Part shown: piece by piece, positions 1 through 6,006 of the stretch
How positions within the stretch are numbered: position 1 is the first letter of the stretch
Layout of the letters: each line of letters starts with the position of its first letter
The notes under the pieces: model-generated
Told to the model about the DNA's origin: nothing
The model's input: only the letters and a program-made list of their open reading frames with translations
Database searches by the model: none
Made by a program: the position numbers and the translations under genes
Assembly: GCA_020350905.1 (NCBI GenBank)
Contig: CP070843.1
Location: 867,654 to 880,087, forward strand
Reading direction: 5' to 3'
Length of the DNA: 12,434 bases
From: Deltaproteobacteria bacterium
GTDB taxonomy: Bacteria > Desulfobacterota > Syntrophobacteria > BM002

Positions 1-92
1 AATGGGTAGTCAGAGTATATCCGAAGACAATGGGCTTTAACCGTCGAATTGTTGGACGCTTCCGTGAGTCTTGGAGAGATCGAGGGGAGTAA
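1..92 (+). CDS. Possible C-terminal end of an unidentified upstream gene (partial)
   Basis: The frame beginning at base 3 is open from the left edge to a TAA at 90-92 and would encode the last 29 residues of a protein. The tail is basic and aromatic (for example VYPKTMGFNRR and RESWRDRGE). The Shine-Dalgarno sequence of the next gene lies inside its last codons, as in a tight operon. I do not recognise the family. The stretch is short enough to be open by chance, so this is a tentative call. Confidence 0.3.
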   Translation, partial: WVVRVYPKTMGFNRRIVGRFRESWRDRGE

Positions 93-95
93 AGC

Positions 96-551
96 ATGGA
101 AAAAAAAACATTGGTTACCGTCAACGAAGTCTATCTCCAGAGTGACCGCAGTTCGGGGAACATGGTGGTACTCAAGGAAAACGAAGAGGACCAACATCAC
201 TTCATCATGTTTGTGGGAGATTCGGAATTTGCCGCTATCGCCAAGGAAAAAGGCATGGTGGAGCCAAAACGGCCCCTAACTCACGACCTCTACTTGACAA
301 TTAGTGACAATCTCCCAGTGGAGTTTTTGCGGATAGAGATATATGACATGGTTGAAAACACATACTACGCCAAGGTGTTCTTTCGTGCCGATGGCACAGA
401 ACGTTTCGTTGACTCTAGACCCAGCGATGCAGTGGCCCTGGCCCTAAACAGAAAAATACCCATTCTGGTTAATAAAAAGCTGCTCCGCCGAGAACTGACG
501 CCTGATGAGATTAAGGAATATGAGGAAATTTGCAAGACCGTAAAGTTCTAG
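96..551 (+). CDS. Bifunctional nuclease family protein (DUF151/BFN)
   Basis: This 151-residue protein matches the DUF151 (bifunctional nuclease, BFN) family over its full length. Recognisable blocks are the N-terminal VNEVYLQSD strand, the RPLTHDLY block near residues 60-67, and the conserved DSRPSDAVALAL block near residues 106-117, which is the family hallmark. Plant members have been reported to have RNase and DNase activity; the role in bacteria is not settled, so a nuclease function is family inference. There is no signal peptide, so it should be cytoplasmic. The ATG is preceded by GAGGGGAG with a 6-base gap, which supports the start. The TAG stop is formed by the first bases of the inverted-repeat element that begins at 548. 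A C-terminal UvrB/UvrC-like extension seen in some relatives is absent. Confidence 0.9.
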   Translation: MEKKTLVTVNEVYLQSDRSSGNMVVLKENEEDQHHFIMFVGDSEFAAIAKEKGMVEPKRPLTHDLYLTISDNLPVEFLRIEIYDMVENTYYAKVFFRADGTERFVDSRPSDAVALALNRKIPILVNKKLLRRELTPDEIKEYEEICKTVKF

Positions 552-834
552 CCGGATATTTCGTGAATTGCCGTCACGAGACCGTCGAGAAGGGCGTGCC
601 ACTGGGTCGACGATTGCGGAATGCGAATTAGAGGTTGCACCAGACCGAGCAGGGCAAAGCAGACGGTTGAAGTTAAAGGTTCATTCTTGTCTTACGCAAA
701 TAATCAGTTTGCAATCAGACATCCTCCAATCTGAAACTGGGAACCCGCCCGAAGGGTGGGAGTCCGAAGGACAAATCTGAAATCTGAGATCTTGAAGCGG
801 TCGCAGAAGGCGATTCGTGAAATATCCGGGCTAG
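548..834. repeat. Inverted-repeat (MITE-like) element, copy A, 287 bp
   Basis: The left end reads CTAGCC-GGATATTTCGTGAATTGCC. The right end, read on the other strand, reads CTAGCCCGGATATTTC followed by ACGAATCGCC. The similarity continues inward to a CGAGACCG/GCGACCG block about 37 bases from each end. The element fills nearly the whole gap between two convergent genes. Its interior holds a GC hairpin (CCCGCCC-GAA-GGGTGGG near 745-761), AATCTGAAA-type short repeats, and a 16-bp block at 733-748 shared with copy B. I find no convincing coding sequence in it; the open frames inside have no family features. It could act as a bidirectional terminator for the flanking genes. It resembles a non-autonomous mobile element or REP-type palindrome; no transposase is present here. 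Confidence 0.75.
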
Positions 835-839
835 TGATT

Positions 840-2132
840 TTAGGCTTCCTGATCGAATATCTGACTTTCTGGTTTCTTCGGCTCCTGCTCCCGGATGACT
901 CGGATCTGGATAATCGCTTTTTCGAACATCTCCTCCACCCGAAAACGAAAACTTCGCCACCGCACCTCTTCTCTCATCTCGGGCAAACGGCCAAAAAGGG
1001 TGAGCACAAGCCCGGCGATGGTCTGGTATCCGTCTTCAGGGAGATCCCAAGTCAGCCACTTATTCAAGTCGCGTATGGAGACGCTACCATCCACAAGAAA
1101 CGATCCGTCGCTCTGTGGCTGTATCCGGCGAAGAAATCGGTCATGTTCATCCTCTATTTCCCCCACAATCTCTTCAAGAATATCTTCGAGACATACGATT
1201 CCGACAACCTCACCATATTCGTCCACCACAAAGGCTAGGTGGATCCGACTTTTCTGAAAGTCCACTAATTGCTGACGCAGCGATTTGCCCTCCGGAATAT
1301 AGCTGGCCCGCCGCATGATCTTCTTAAGTGAAAACTGCCCGGACGTGCCCGTCCACTTGAGAAGATCCTTGATATGCACAAATCCCGACACTTCGCTCTT
1401 GCTTTCCTGATATACTGGATACCGCGAAAATTCGCTTTCCTTCACTCCAGCCATAACCTCTTCGTAGGGCGTGTCGATCTCGAAGGCAACAACGTCTCGC
1501 GTCGGTAACATCACGGACTCAACCGGAATCCTATCCAGGGCCAGAACCGCCTGGAGCATCTCCTCATCCCTTTTCTTCAGAACCCCCTCCTCAGCACCGA
1601 CCTGAATCATGGCAGCAATTTCCTCAATGCCCAATATGGGCTCAAGACCAGACTTTTCCAAGCGCAGCAAAGCGATGAGCTTGTTACTCATCGCTGAAAG
1701 TACGCGTACTATTGGATAGAGCAGCTTAATGAGAACATAGATGGGCTGGACTATGAGAATGGACATCTGCTCTGGATAATAGGCTGCAACAGTTTTGGGA
1801 GTGATCTCTGCAAACAAAAGGATAAGCAATGTCATAATCAGAGTAGACCAGATGACGCCCTCTTCGCCGACCAACATGATGGCGATTGAAGTGGCGAGTG
1901 CTGAAGCCGCCACATTCACCAGATTATTTCCCAAAAGGATCGTACCGATAAGCTTCTCCGGTTCCTTCAGCGTTTTTTCCACCAGTCGCGCACGTCTCCC
2001 CTTCCGACTAAGGTGACGAATGCGCCAGCGATCAACGGCCATCAGGGCAGTCTCTGAACCAGAAAAAAAGGCAGAGGAGGCAATCAGAAACATTAGCCCC
2101 AGCAGTATGAACGGCCAGTCAGCCAAAGTCAT
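840..2132 (-). CDS. CorB/HlyC-type membrane protein with DUF21, CBS pair and CorC_HlyC domains
   Basis: This 430-residue protein has the full CNNM/CorB architecture and resembles E. coli CorB (YfjD) throughout. The DUF21 membrane domain covers about residues 1-155, with hydrophobic segments near 7-24, 62-88, 93-110 and 124-148, and carries the family motifs SAFFSGSETALM (20-31), GNNLVN (68-73) and AEITPKT (108-114). The CBS pair covers about 205-325: VMLPTRDVV starts the first half and VVDEYGEVVGIVCLEDILEEIVGEI ends the second. The CorC_HlyC domain covers about 335-412 (DGSFLVDGS, LPEDGYQTIAG). Relatives are implicated in Mg2+/Co2+ export or resistance; a haemolysin role is only a historical name. 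The ATG has an AAAGGAGAT Shine-Dalgarno sequence six bases upstream. The stop lies six bases beyond repeat copy A, and the gene converges with the DUF151 gene. Confidence 0.93.
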   Translation of the reverse strand: MTLADWPFILLGLMFLIASSAFFSGSETALMAVDRWRIRHLSRKGRRARLVEKTLKEPEKLIGTILLGNNLVNVAASALATSIAIMLVGEEGVIWSTLIMTLLILLFAEITPKTVAAYYPEQMSILIVQPIYVLIKLLYPIVRVLSAMSNKLIALLRLEKSGLEPILGIEEIAAMIQVGAEEGVLKKRDEEMLQAVLALDRIPVESVMLPTRDVVAFEIDTPYEEVMAGVKESEFSRYPVYQESKSEVSGFVHIKDLLKWTGTSGQFSLKKIMRRASYIPEGKSLRQQLVDFQKSRIHLAFVVDEYGEVVGIVCLEDILEEIVGEIEDEHDRFLRRIQPQSDGSFLVDGSVSIRDLNKWLTWDLPEDGYQTIAGLVLTLFGRLPEMREEVRWRSFRFRVEEMFEKAIIQIRVIREQEPKKPESQIFDQEA

Positions 2133-2411
2133 AGTATCTCCTTTTCTCTACACAAGAGTGGAATGTTATTGTACCCAACAATTGAAACTATTCTCTGTGA
2201 TACGAGCACCAAATGTCCCCTACTTTCGTACTCCAGTAGTCCGAAACCCCGAGTCTCACTTGCTTCTGGACATTCTCTCTGGTATATAGAGTTCGAGGGT
2301 TGGAGTGCTGTACACGGTTTTCCTTCGCCTCAGAAGCCTCTGCTGCGTAAAGAAAAAACAGGCCTTCTTCCAACCAGCAGGGGCTTTCTTGTGTGAGGAG
2401 GTGCATCAAGA
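2133..2411. promoter_or_regulatory. Divergent intergenic region between the CorB-like gene and the 52-residue gene
   Basis: This 279-bp gap should hold promoters firing both ways. On the - strand a TACAAT hexamer (-10-like, 5 of 6) sits about 40 bases before the CorB-like start, but I see no good -35 box. On the + strand TTGCTT (2260-2265), a 17-base spacer and TATATA (2283-2288) form a weak promoter candidate. A CTGCTG/CAGCAG inverted repeat flanks an A-rich loop at about 2339-2379 in the leader of the small gene. None of these is strong, and I see no riboswitch. Confidence 0.25.
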
Positions 2412-2570
2412 ATGACACGAGATGAAGAAAAAATACTGAAGATTGCCAAGGAAGTAGTAGTGAAATTCATTGAAATCGGTCGGGTTTCCCCCACTCAATT
2501 TGAAGGTGTCTTTCAGAGTGTTTTTCGCACCATCAAATCGAGCGTAAGCTCCGATGAGTCAGAGCAGTAG
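2412..2570 (+). CDS. Small conserved-looking hypothetical protein (52 aa)
   Basis: The gene starts with ATG at 2412 and stops with TAG at 2568-2570. An AGGAGGTG Shine-Dalgarno sequence at 2395-2402 sits at good spacing, the best ribosome-binding site in the window. The product begins MTRDEEKILKIAKEVVVKF and continues with a GRVSPTQFEGVFQSVFRTIK block and an acidic tail (SSDESEQ). It is predicted to form two or three helices and has no membrane segment, signal peptide or cysteine. The pattern of a helix, then SPxxFExVFxxVxxTI, looks like a conserved small protein of the Desulfobacterota and is faintly reminiscent of the N-terminal helical part of MucR/Ros-like regulators, but the zinc-finger part of those is missing. 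I assign no function. It stands alone on its strand, with repeat copy B downstream. Confidence 0.65.
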   Translation: MTRDEEKILKIAKEVVVKFIEIGRVSPTQFEGVFQSVFRTIKSSVSSDESEQ

Positions 2571-2642
2571 AGCTGTTCCGCATCGCTCTGGACTGGCTTT
2601 GCCTCCCGCTGGGCCGCCAACACACAATTATTATGTCAGCTA

Positions 2643-2791
2643 CTAGCATATCTCATGAATGGCCTGCTAAGCCTAGGTTGCCCGGTGGTGCACCCATCTT
2701 TTTCGTGCTCGCTGCCCTCCGCTCAGTCCCACAAGCGGGTTCCCAGTTTCGTGGTCTCGAGACACCAATCCATGAAATATGCGGGCCATAG
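2643..2791. repeat. Inverted-repeat (MITE-like) element, copy B, 149 bp
   Basis: The left end reads CTAGCATATCTCATGAATGG. The right end, on the other strand, reads CTATGGCCCGCATATTTCATGG followed by ATTGGTGTCTCGAGACCACG. Both are diverged versions of the ends of copies A and D, including the inner CGAGACC block. The interior contains the 16-bp block GAAACTGGGAACCCGC on the - strand (2735-2750), identical to copy A at 733-748. A reading frame crossing it on the - strand (2653-2847) is judged spurious. It lies in the 395-bp gap between the 52-residue gene and acpP; the rest of that gap (2571-2642 and 2792-2965) holds only hairpins. Confidence 0.7.
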
Positions 2792-2830
2792 TAGTATAAG
2801 TGGTGGCAGCATTTTTTACAACCAGTAGTC

Positions 2831-2847
2831 ATGCTCGCATAGAGCAT
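2831..2847. other. Short perfect stem-loop
   Basis: ATGCTC (2831-2836) and GAGCAT (2842-2847) form a perfect 6-bp stem with a 5-base loop in the gap between repeat B and the acpP terminator. No T-run follows on either strand, so it is not an obvious terminator. Role unknown. Confidence 0.3.
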
Positions 2848-2851
2848 ACAC

Positions 2852-2876
2852 CCAGGCTCGTACCATGCCTGGTTTT
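2852..2876 (+). terminator. Weak + strand terminator-like hairpin
   Basis: CCAGGC (2852-2857) pairs with GCCTGG (2867-2872) around a 9-base loop and is followed by TTTT on the + strand. It lies about 280 bases beyond the 52-residue gene and could terminate read-through from it. The stem and T-run are short, so the call is weak. Confidence 0.3.
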
Positions 2877-2882
2877 CAAAAA

Positions 2883-2918
2883 GAGCGGCCGCGGCTAAAT
2901 TCGAAGCCGCGGCCGTTC
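2883..2918 (-). terminator. Strong intrinsic terminator of acpP
   Basis: CGGCCGCGGCT (2886-2896) and AGCCGCGGCCG (2905-2915) form a perfect 11-bp GC-rich stem with an 8-base AT-rich loop. A G-T and two further pairs extend it outward. On the - strand the stem is followed by GCTCTTTTTGAAAA, giving the T-run expected after acpP, whose stop lies about 50 bases upstream. It is the clearest terminator in the window. Confidence 0.85.
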
Positions 2919-2965
2919 GTCTTGTTCCAGTTTGCTAGTGCCGTAGACCGAGATTGTTTTTGCCT

Positions 2966-3214
2966 TTACGCTGACTGGAGGGCATTTTCCATGTGGCTGA
3001 AAATATCATTAACGCTCTTGATCTTTTCTGCTTCCTCATCAGGGATTTCAAGATTGAATTCTTCTTCTAACGCCATGACCAGCTCAACCACGTCCAAGGA
3101 ATCAGCTCCCAAGTCGTCTACCACGCTGGCCTCGGGAGTTACATCTCCGTGATCAATTCCCAATTGATTGGCGATAATCTCTACGATCTTATCTTTCATT
3201 GCAGCCATGTCCAT
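2966..3214 (-). CDS. acpP: Acyl carrier protein
   Basis: This 82-residue acidic protein is a standard bacterial acyl carrier protein, the phosphopantetheine-bearing carrier of fatty acid synthesis in the cytoplasm. The attachment motif GADSLDVVELVMALEEEF is intact, with Ser39 as the predicted 4'-phosphopantetheine site. The N-terminal helix (KDKIVEIIANQLGI) and C-terminal helix (SVNDIFSHMENAL) are as expected. GGAGGAG lies about seven bases before the chosen ATG; internal ATGs at residues 3 and 6 are possible but less well placed. No fabD, fabG, fabF or rpmF lies beside it. The next gene upstream is the TetR regulator, 264 bp away; that gap shows no convincing gene. A strong terminator follows. 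Confidence 0.95.
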   Translation of the reverse strand: MDMAAMKDKIVEIIANQLGIDHGDVTPEASVVDDLGADSLDVVELVMALEEEFNLEIPDEEAEKIKSVNDIFSHMENALQSA

Positions 3215-3478
3215 ACTTTCTCCTCCAAGAATCTTTTCGTAATCAGATTGTTAATCATCAGTGGAACGACTGTAAAAACCAATATCGACCTCATCCGTCT
3301 TCTGTCGCTTTCGACTGGGTAAAGTTCCATCATAGGCACTGCGGTCTACCTTTCTCCGAGGGCATCCCTCCTTTCTCTTCTTGTTTGTTCAAATCATCCT
3401 GGCCAAACTCTTTTCCGCCACCTGACTTGTGGTACTGAAAGGTGCTTGGTTCTAATCGACCCCTCAGCCAGGGAGGTG

Positions 3479-4456
3479 TCACCTGGGCTGATCCCCAGCC
3501 GACTTCCCTGGCAACTCAGGGTTCACAAAGCCATAAAAGACGGTCTCTATGACAGTGGGTAAATCATCCACGAGAGAGTATTCGCCATCACTGGCCAACC
3601 ATTTCTGCATGATGCCATCGATAAAACCCATCACACCGTAGAAAACGGTGTGGAAGTCCATTTGTTTGAGAAGACCACTTTTAGCGGCTTGCAGGATCTT
3701 CCGCTTAAGCAACGGTAATTTTTTCAGGATGTTGCCGATATAGAGTGCCTTGACCTCAGCACCAAAATCGCTCTGCTCCTGGATAAGAACCTTATACAGA
3801 TTTCGGTTGCGGTCGAAAAAGGCAAAATAGATTCTCAAGTAGGCCTCAATAACCTCAAGCACCCCTGTCCGCGGATCGATGGCGTCAGCTACAGCCTGTT
3901 CCAATTCGGCTACCTTTGAGCGGATTAGCTCAGAAAATAGCCCTTTCTTGCTGTGGAAATGGCGGTATACCGTTCCTTTCCCCAACTCGGCACGCTCCGC
4001 GATTTCATCCACGGTAGTGCCATGGAAACCCTTGGCAGAAAAGACTTCCAGTGCCGCGGTCAGGATCTTCTCACGGGTAGCGGCAGTCTGGGGCCTACCT
4101 TGATCGCGAGGTCCAACCTGTTTAGAAAGCTGGCGAGTGAGTAAGCGCTCGCTGAAATCTGCTTGGTCTGAACCTCGACGCTTAGCTATCCTGATAACCT
4201 CCTTAACCCATTGGGAAATGACAGATTCAGCTTCGAGATTGGCGGCGGTAATTTGGGAAATCCCCTCATCAAAAACCGAAACCAGAGTTTCTAGATCTTT
4301 TCCGCCCGCGCCAGCATCATCACCCAGCACGTCCTGCCAGAATAGCTTCCAGGCGGAAGGATCCGCAGCCGTATCCTGTGAGAGCAAGCCCAACAGCACC
4401 GTCCGCTTTTCCTTATCCAGTTGAGGATACTTTTCCATATACCTTGCCATAGTCAT
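3479..4456 (-). CDS. TetR/AcrR-family transcriptional regulator with long N-terminal extension
   Basis: Residues 127-175 are a typical TetR DNA-binding domain (TREKILTAALEVF, then GTTVDEIAERAELGKGTVYRHF, then SKKGLFSEL). Residues 190-312 are the expected all-helical ligand and dimer domain. At 325 residues it is much longer than the usual 190-220, because about 120 residues precede the HTH. That part is polar and helical, includes a tryptophan-containing block (AWKLFWQDVLGDD, 35-47) and a basic linker, and I recognise no domain in it. The chosen ATG has only a weak ribosome-binding site; Met7, after CAAGG, is an alternative. An 18-bp palindrome and a near-consensus promoter lie just upstream, so autorepression is likely. 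The effector and other targets cannot be told; the neighbouring acpP and Nudix genes are candidates by position only. Confidence 0.88.
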   Translation of the reverse strand: MTMARYMEKYPQLDKEKRTVLLGLLSQDTAADPSAWKLFWQDVLGDDAGAGGKDLETLVSVFDEGISQITAANLEAESVISQWVKEVIRIAKRRGSDQADFSERLLTRQLSKQVGPRDQGRPQTAATREKILTAALEVFSAKGFHGTTVDEIAERAELGKGTVYRHFHSKKGLFSELIRSKVAELEQAVADAIDPRTGVLEVIEAYLRIYFAFFDRNRNLYKVLIQEQSDFGAEVKALYIGNILKKLPLLKRKILQAAKSGLLKQMDFHTVFYGVMGFIDGIMQKWLASDGEYSLVDDLPTVIETVFYGFVNPELPGKSAGDQPR

Positions 4457-4472
4457 AGCTCAAAAAATATTG

Positions 4473-4490
4473 TGACGGACCAGTCCGTCA
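4473..4490. promoter_or_regulatory. Perfect palindromic operator for the TetR regulator
   Basis: TGACGGACCAGTCCGTCA has perfect 8-base arms around a 2-base centre. It lies 16 bases before the regulator's ATG and directly follows the -10 hexamer, so a bound dimer would cover the transcription start. Size, symmetry and position fit TetR-family autoregulation. No second copy was seen in the window. Confidence 0.75.
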
Positions 4491-4517
4491 TTATCTTGAT
4501 TTCACTCTCGGTGTCAA
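4490..4517 (-). promoter_or_regulatory. Sigma-70-type promoter of the TetR gene
   Basis: On the - strand a perfect TTGACA (4517-4512) is followed by a 16-base spacer and GATAAT (4495-4490, 5 of 6 to consensus). Transcription would begin near 4483, inside the palindromic operator, giving a leader of roughly 27 bases. This is the best promoter in the window. Confidence 0.7.
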
Positions 4518-4564
4518 GTCCTTTTTTACAGGAGATCCAGTAACAGAGTCTTATCGGGGATATG

Positions 4565-5044
4565 TTACGACTGGATTGAGGTGGCTTTTTTGACCGCATA
4601 GATGGGGGGTGAGCCTCCGCTGAGGCGTTGGTAAGCCTTACTGATGACCCCTCTCGTTTCTTCGGTGAGATTGTATTGAGCGAGAGCCGGAAAAGGAACT
4701 TGAGAACAGGAAATTGCATCACTGCTGGCCTGTAGTTTGCCTCCAATTTTGCGGCAAAGGAAGTCCATGAGCACATAATGATATTGGACCCCTCCTTCCT
4801 GGTCCCAAAAAATCCGATCCAGAACGGCAACGAGTTCCACTACTTCCACATTGAAACCAATCTCCTCTGCAACCTCACGTACTACAGCCTCCTCCAAGGT
4901 CTCTCCCGACTCCACTGCTCCTCCTGGCAACGACCACTCACCGTATGCCGGCGGGCGACCGCGTCGCACCAGGACAACCCGGTCATCTTCAATGACAACC
5001 GCCGCCACCCCAACTATTGGACGATCTGGGTAATCTCTCGTCAT
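4565..5044 (-). CDS. Nudix hydrolase
   Basis: This 159-residue protein carries a complete Nudix box at residues 42-64 (G-x5-E-x7-REVAEEIGF), with the catalytic REVxEE glutamates present. The lead-in VGVAAVVIEDDRVVLVRRGRPPAYGEWSLPGG resembles the ADP-ribose pyrophosphatase/MutT-like COG1051 group, so it should hydrolyse a nucleoside diphosphate linked to another group in a Mg2+-dependent way. The substrate cannot be fixed from sequence. No signal peptide or membrane segment is seen. The ATG has only a distant GGAAGG as ribosome-binding site. It lies upstream of the TetR gene on the same strand with a 108-bp gap that contains the regulator's own promoter. Confidence 0.9.
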   Translation of the reverse strand: MTRDYPDRPIVGVAAVVIEDDRVVLVRRGRPPAYGEWSLPGGAVESGETLEEAVVREVAEEIGFNVEVVELVAVLDRIFWDQEGGVQYHYVLMDFLCRKIGGKLQASSDAISCSQVPFPALAQYNLTEETRGVISKAYQRLSGGSPPIYAVKKATSIQS

Positions 5045-5099
5045 AGTATAGTTCTACCTTCCATGGTAAAGGTTCACAGAGGTTAGCCACAATCACAGA

Positions 5100-5166
5100 C
5101 AGCACAAGAAATAATAAATCCGAAATCCGAATATCGGAATCCGAAACAAATTCGTATTTCGAATTT
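5100..5166. repeat. AT-rich intergenic palindromes with AATCCGAA repeats
   Basis: The spacer between the thermonuclease and Nudix genes carries tandem AATCCGAA-like units, a TCCGA-ATA-TCGGA hairpin near 5127-5139, and a perfect 7-bp stem, AAATTCG (5148-5154) with CGAATTT (5160-5166). It lies just after the thermonuclease stop and might serve as its terminator, though no long T-run follows. Such low-complexity spacers recur in the window. Confidence 0.4.
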
Positions 5167-5180
5167 GAGTGCAAAGCATT

Positions 5181-5816
5181 TTAGGGTTTACAGCGACGGC
5201 CAGGGCTGAATCCATGGTAGAAAGCTTCGTAACGATCTCTGAATCTAACTCGATTACCGGCGGTGGCCTTTCGGCCAAACTGGCAGTGAGGCCGATGGAA
5301 GATCCAGCTGCGTTTGTTCCCAATATAGAACGTCTCCGGCTTGACAACAGGTAGCGACCACATACCCTTTTTCTCCTTCAGGGCCTGGCGCTGAAGCTCA
5401 AGTAGCCGTTTCCAGTAAGGTAACTTTGGCTGTCTGCGTACCAGATGGGCATAGCCCTGGCGAACCAGTTCACCATTCACAGAGGTTCCATCTTCGAGAA
5501 AGACAAATGCCAGCAGCCTACCATAGTGGTCGCGTTTCTGCTCAGCCAACTCGAGGCTTATCCAGCGGCCCTGTACCAGCTTTTTGTTGAAAGCTTTAGC
5601 CTCCTCACCAAAAGGCTCACCTGGCTTGTCCTTGTGCGCAACCTCGGGGGTATTGATACCAAGGTATCGTACCCGTTCACCTCCTGTGACTACAATGGTG
5701 TCACCGTCATCCACCCAGTGTACTTTAACACTCAGCGAATCAGCATCTGCCGCTGGGGAGGCCAACTCACAGGCGAGGAGAGCGAGAATCAAGGTGAGTG
5801 TGAAACGCATGAGCAT
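5181..5816 (-). CDS. Secreted thermonuclease (staphylococcal nuclease-like) with Ada-like C-terminal domain
   Basis: This 211-residue protein starts with a hydrophobic signal sequence (residues 3-18). Cleavage after ADA near residue 25 is likely; LLAC at 13-16 is a weak lipobox, so a lipoprotein is possible. The nuclease domain covers about 29-155, with WVDDGDT (34-40), RVRYLGINTPE (48-58) and DHYGRLLAFVFLEDG (96-110). The catalytic equivalents R50, E58 and R100 of staphylococcal nuclease are present, and calcium-site D39 is kept. The C-terminal 50 residues (YIGNKRSWIFHRPHC to GRRCKP) resemble the metal-binding module of Ada often appended to such nucleases. It should degrade DNA or RNA outside the cytoplasm. 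The ATG follows GGTGA at about seven bases; Met3 is an alternative. Confidence 0.88.
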   Translation of the reverse strand: MLMRFTLTLILALLACELASPAADADSLSVKVHWVDDGDTIVVTGGERVRYLGINTPEVAHKDKPGEPFGEEAKAFNKKLVQGRWISLELAEQKRDHYGRLLAFVFLEDGTSVNGELVRQGYAHLVRRQPKLPYWKRLLELQRQALKEKKGMWSLPVVKPETFYIGNKRSWIFHRPHCQFGRKATAGNRVRFRDRYEAFYHGFSPGRRCKP

Positions 5817-5870
5817 ATTTAGTCACCGTAAAGATGGCGACCTGTTTTGAAGTACTGAAGTAATGGAGTG

Positions 5871-6005
5871 ACTGAAAATTCCAAATCACAAAGACTGAGG
5901 TTTCAGGTTTCAGTGTTCGGGTTTCAGTTTTTTTGTTTTTCGTCCCTGACACCTGACACCCGACACCTGAAACCCTGAGATTTGGTGCTTGAAATTTGGT
6001 ATTTG
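5871..6005. repeat. Long imperfect inverted repeat with GGTTTCAG units
   Basis: The left arm (about 5871-5928) has three GGTTTCAG-like units and a CCAAAT block. The right arm (about 5944-6005) reads back as TCAGGGTTTCAGG, GGTGTCAGG units and CCAAAT blocks. The centre is a T-rich loop (T8-G-T5). The structure fills the spacer between the DUF374 and thermonuclease genes and could form a large hairpin in the transcript of either strand. It looks like an intergenic repeat rather than a gene. Confidence 0.5.
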
Positions 6006-6006
6006 A

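Noticed and set aside
568..780. Open frames inside repeat copy A, including one that continues into the CorB-like gene region (756-1238)
   Set aside because: The first lies within the repeat element; the second is mostly antisense to the CorB-like gene. Neither has a ribosome-binding site or family features.
2653..2847. A 64-codon frame on the - strand in the acpP downstream gap
   Set aside because: It lies almost entirely in repeat copy B and adjacent hairpins and has no ribosome-binding site. The GTERRAASTKKMGAPPGN-like reading is what I would expect from a widespread intergenic repeat translated by chance.
2571..2880. A structured RNA or tRNA in the gap before acpP
   Set aside because: The hairpins present are explained by the ends of repeat copy B and two terminator-like stems. 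No tRNA cloverleaf or 6S-like pattern could be drawn.
3226..3380. Short - strand frames upstream of acpP, including an 11-codon frame after AAAGGAGGG and a 45-codon frame overlapping the acpP start
   Set aside because: I looked for rpmF, often found near acpP, but none of the frames shows L32 features. The Shine-Dalgarno sequence abuts the ATG of the first, and the second has no ribosome-binding site.
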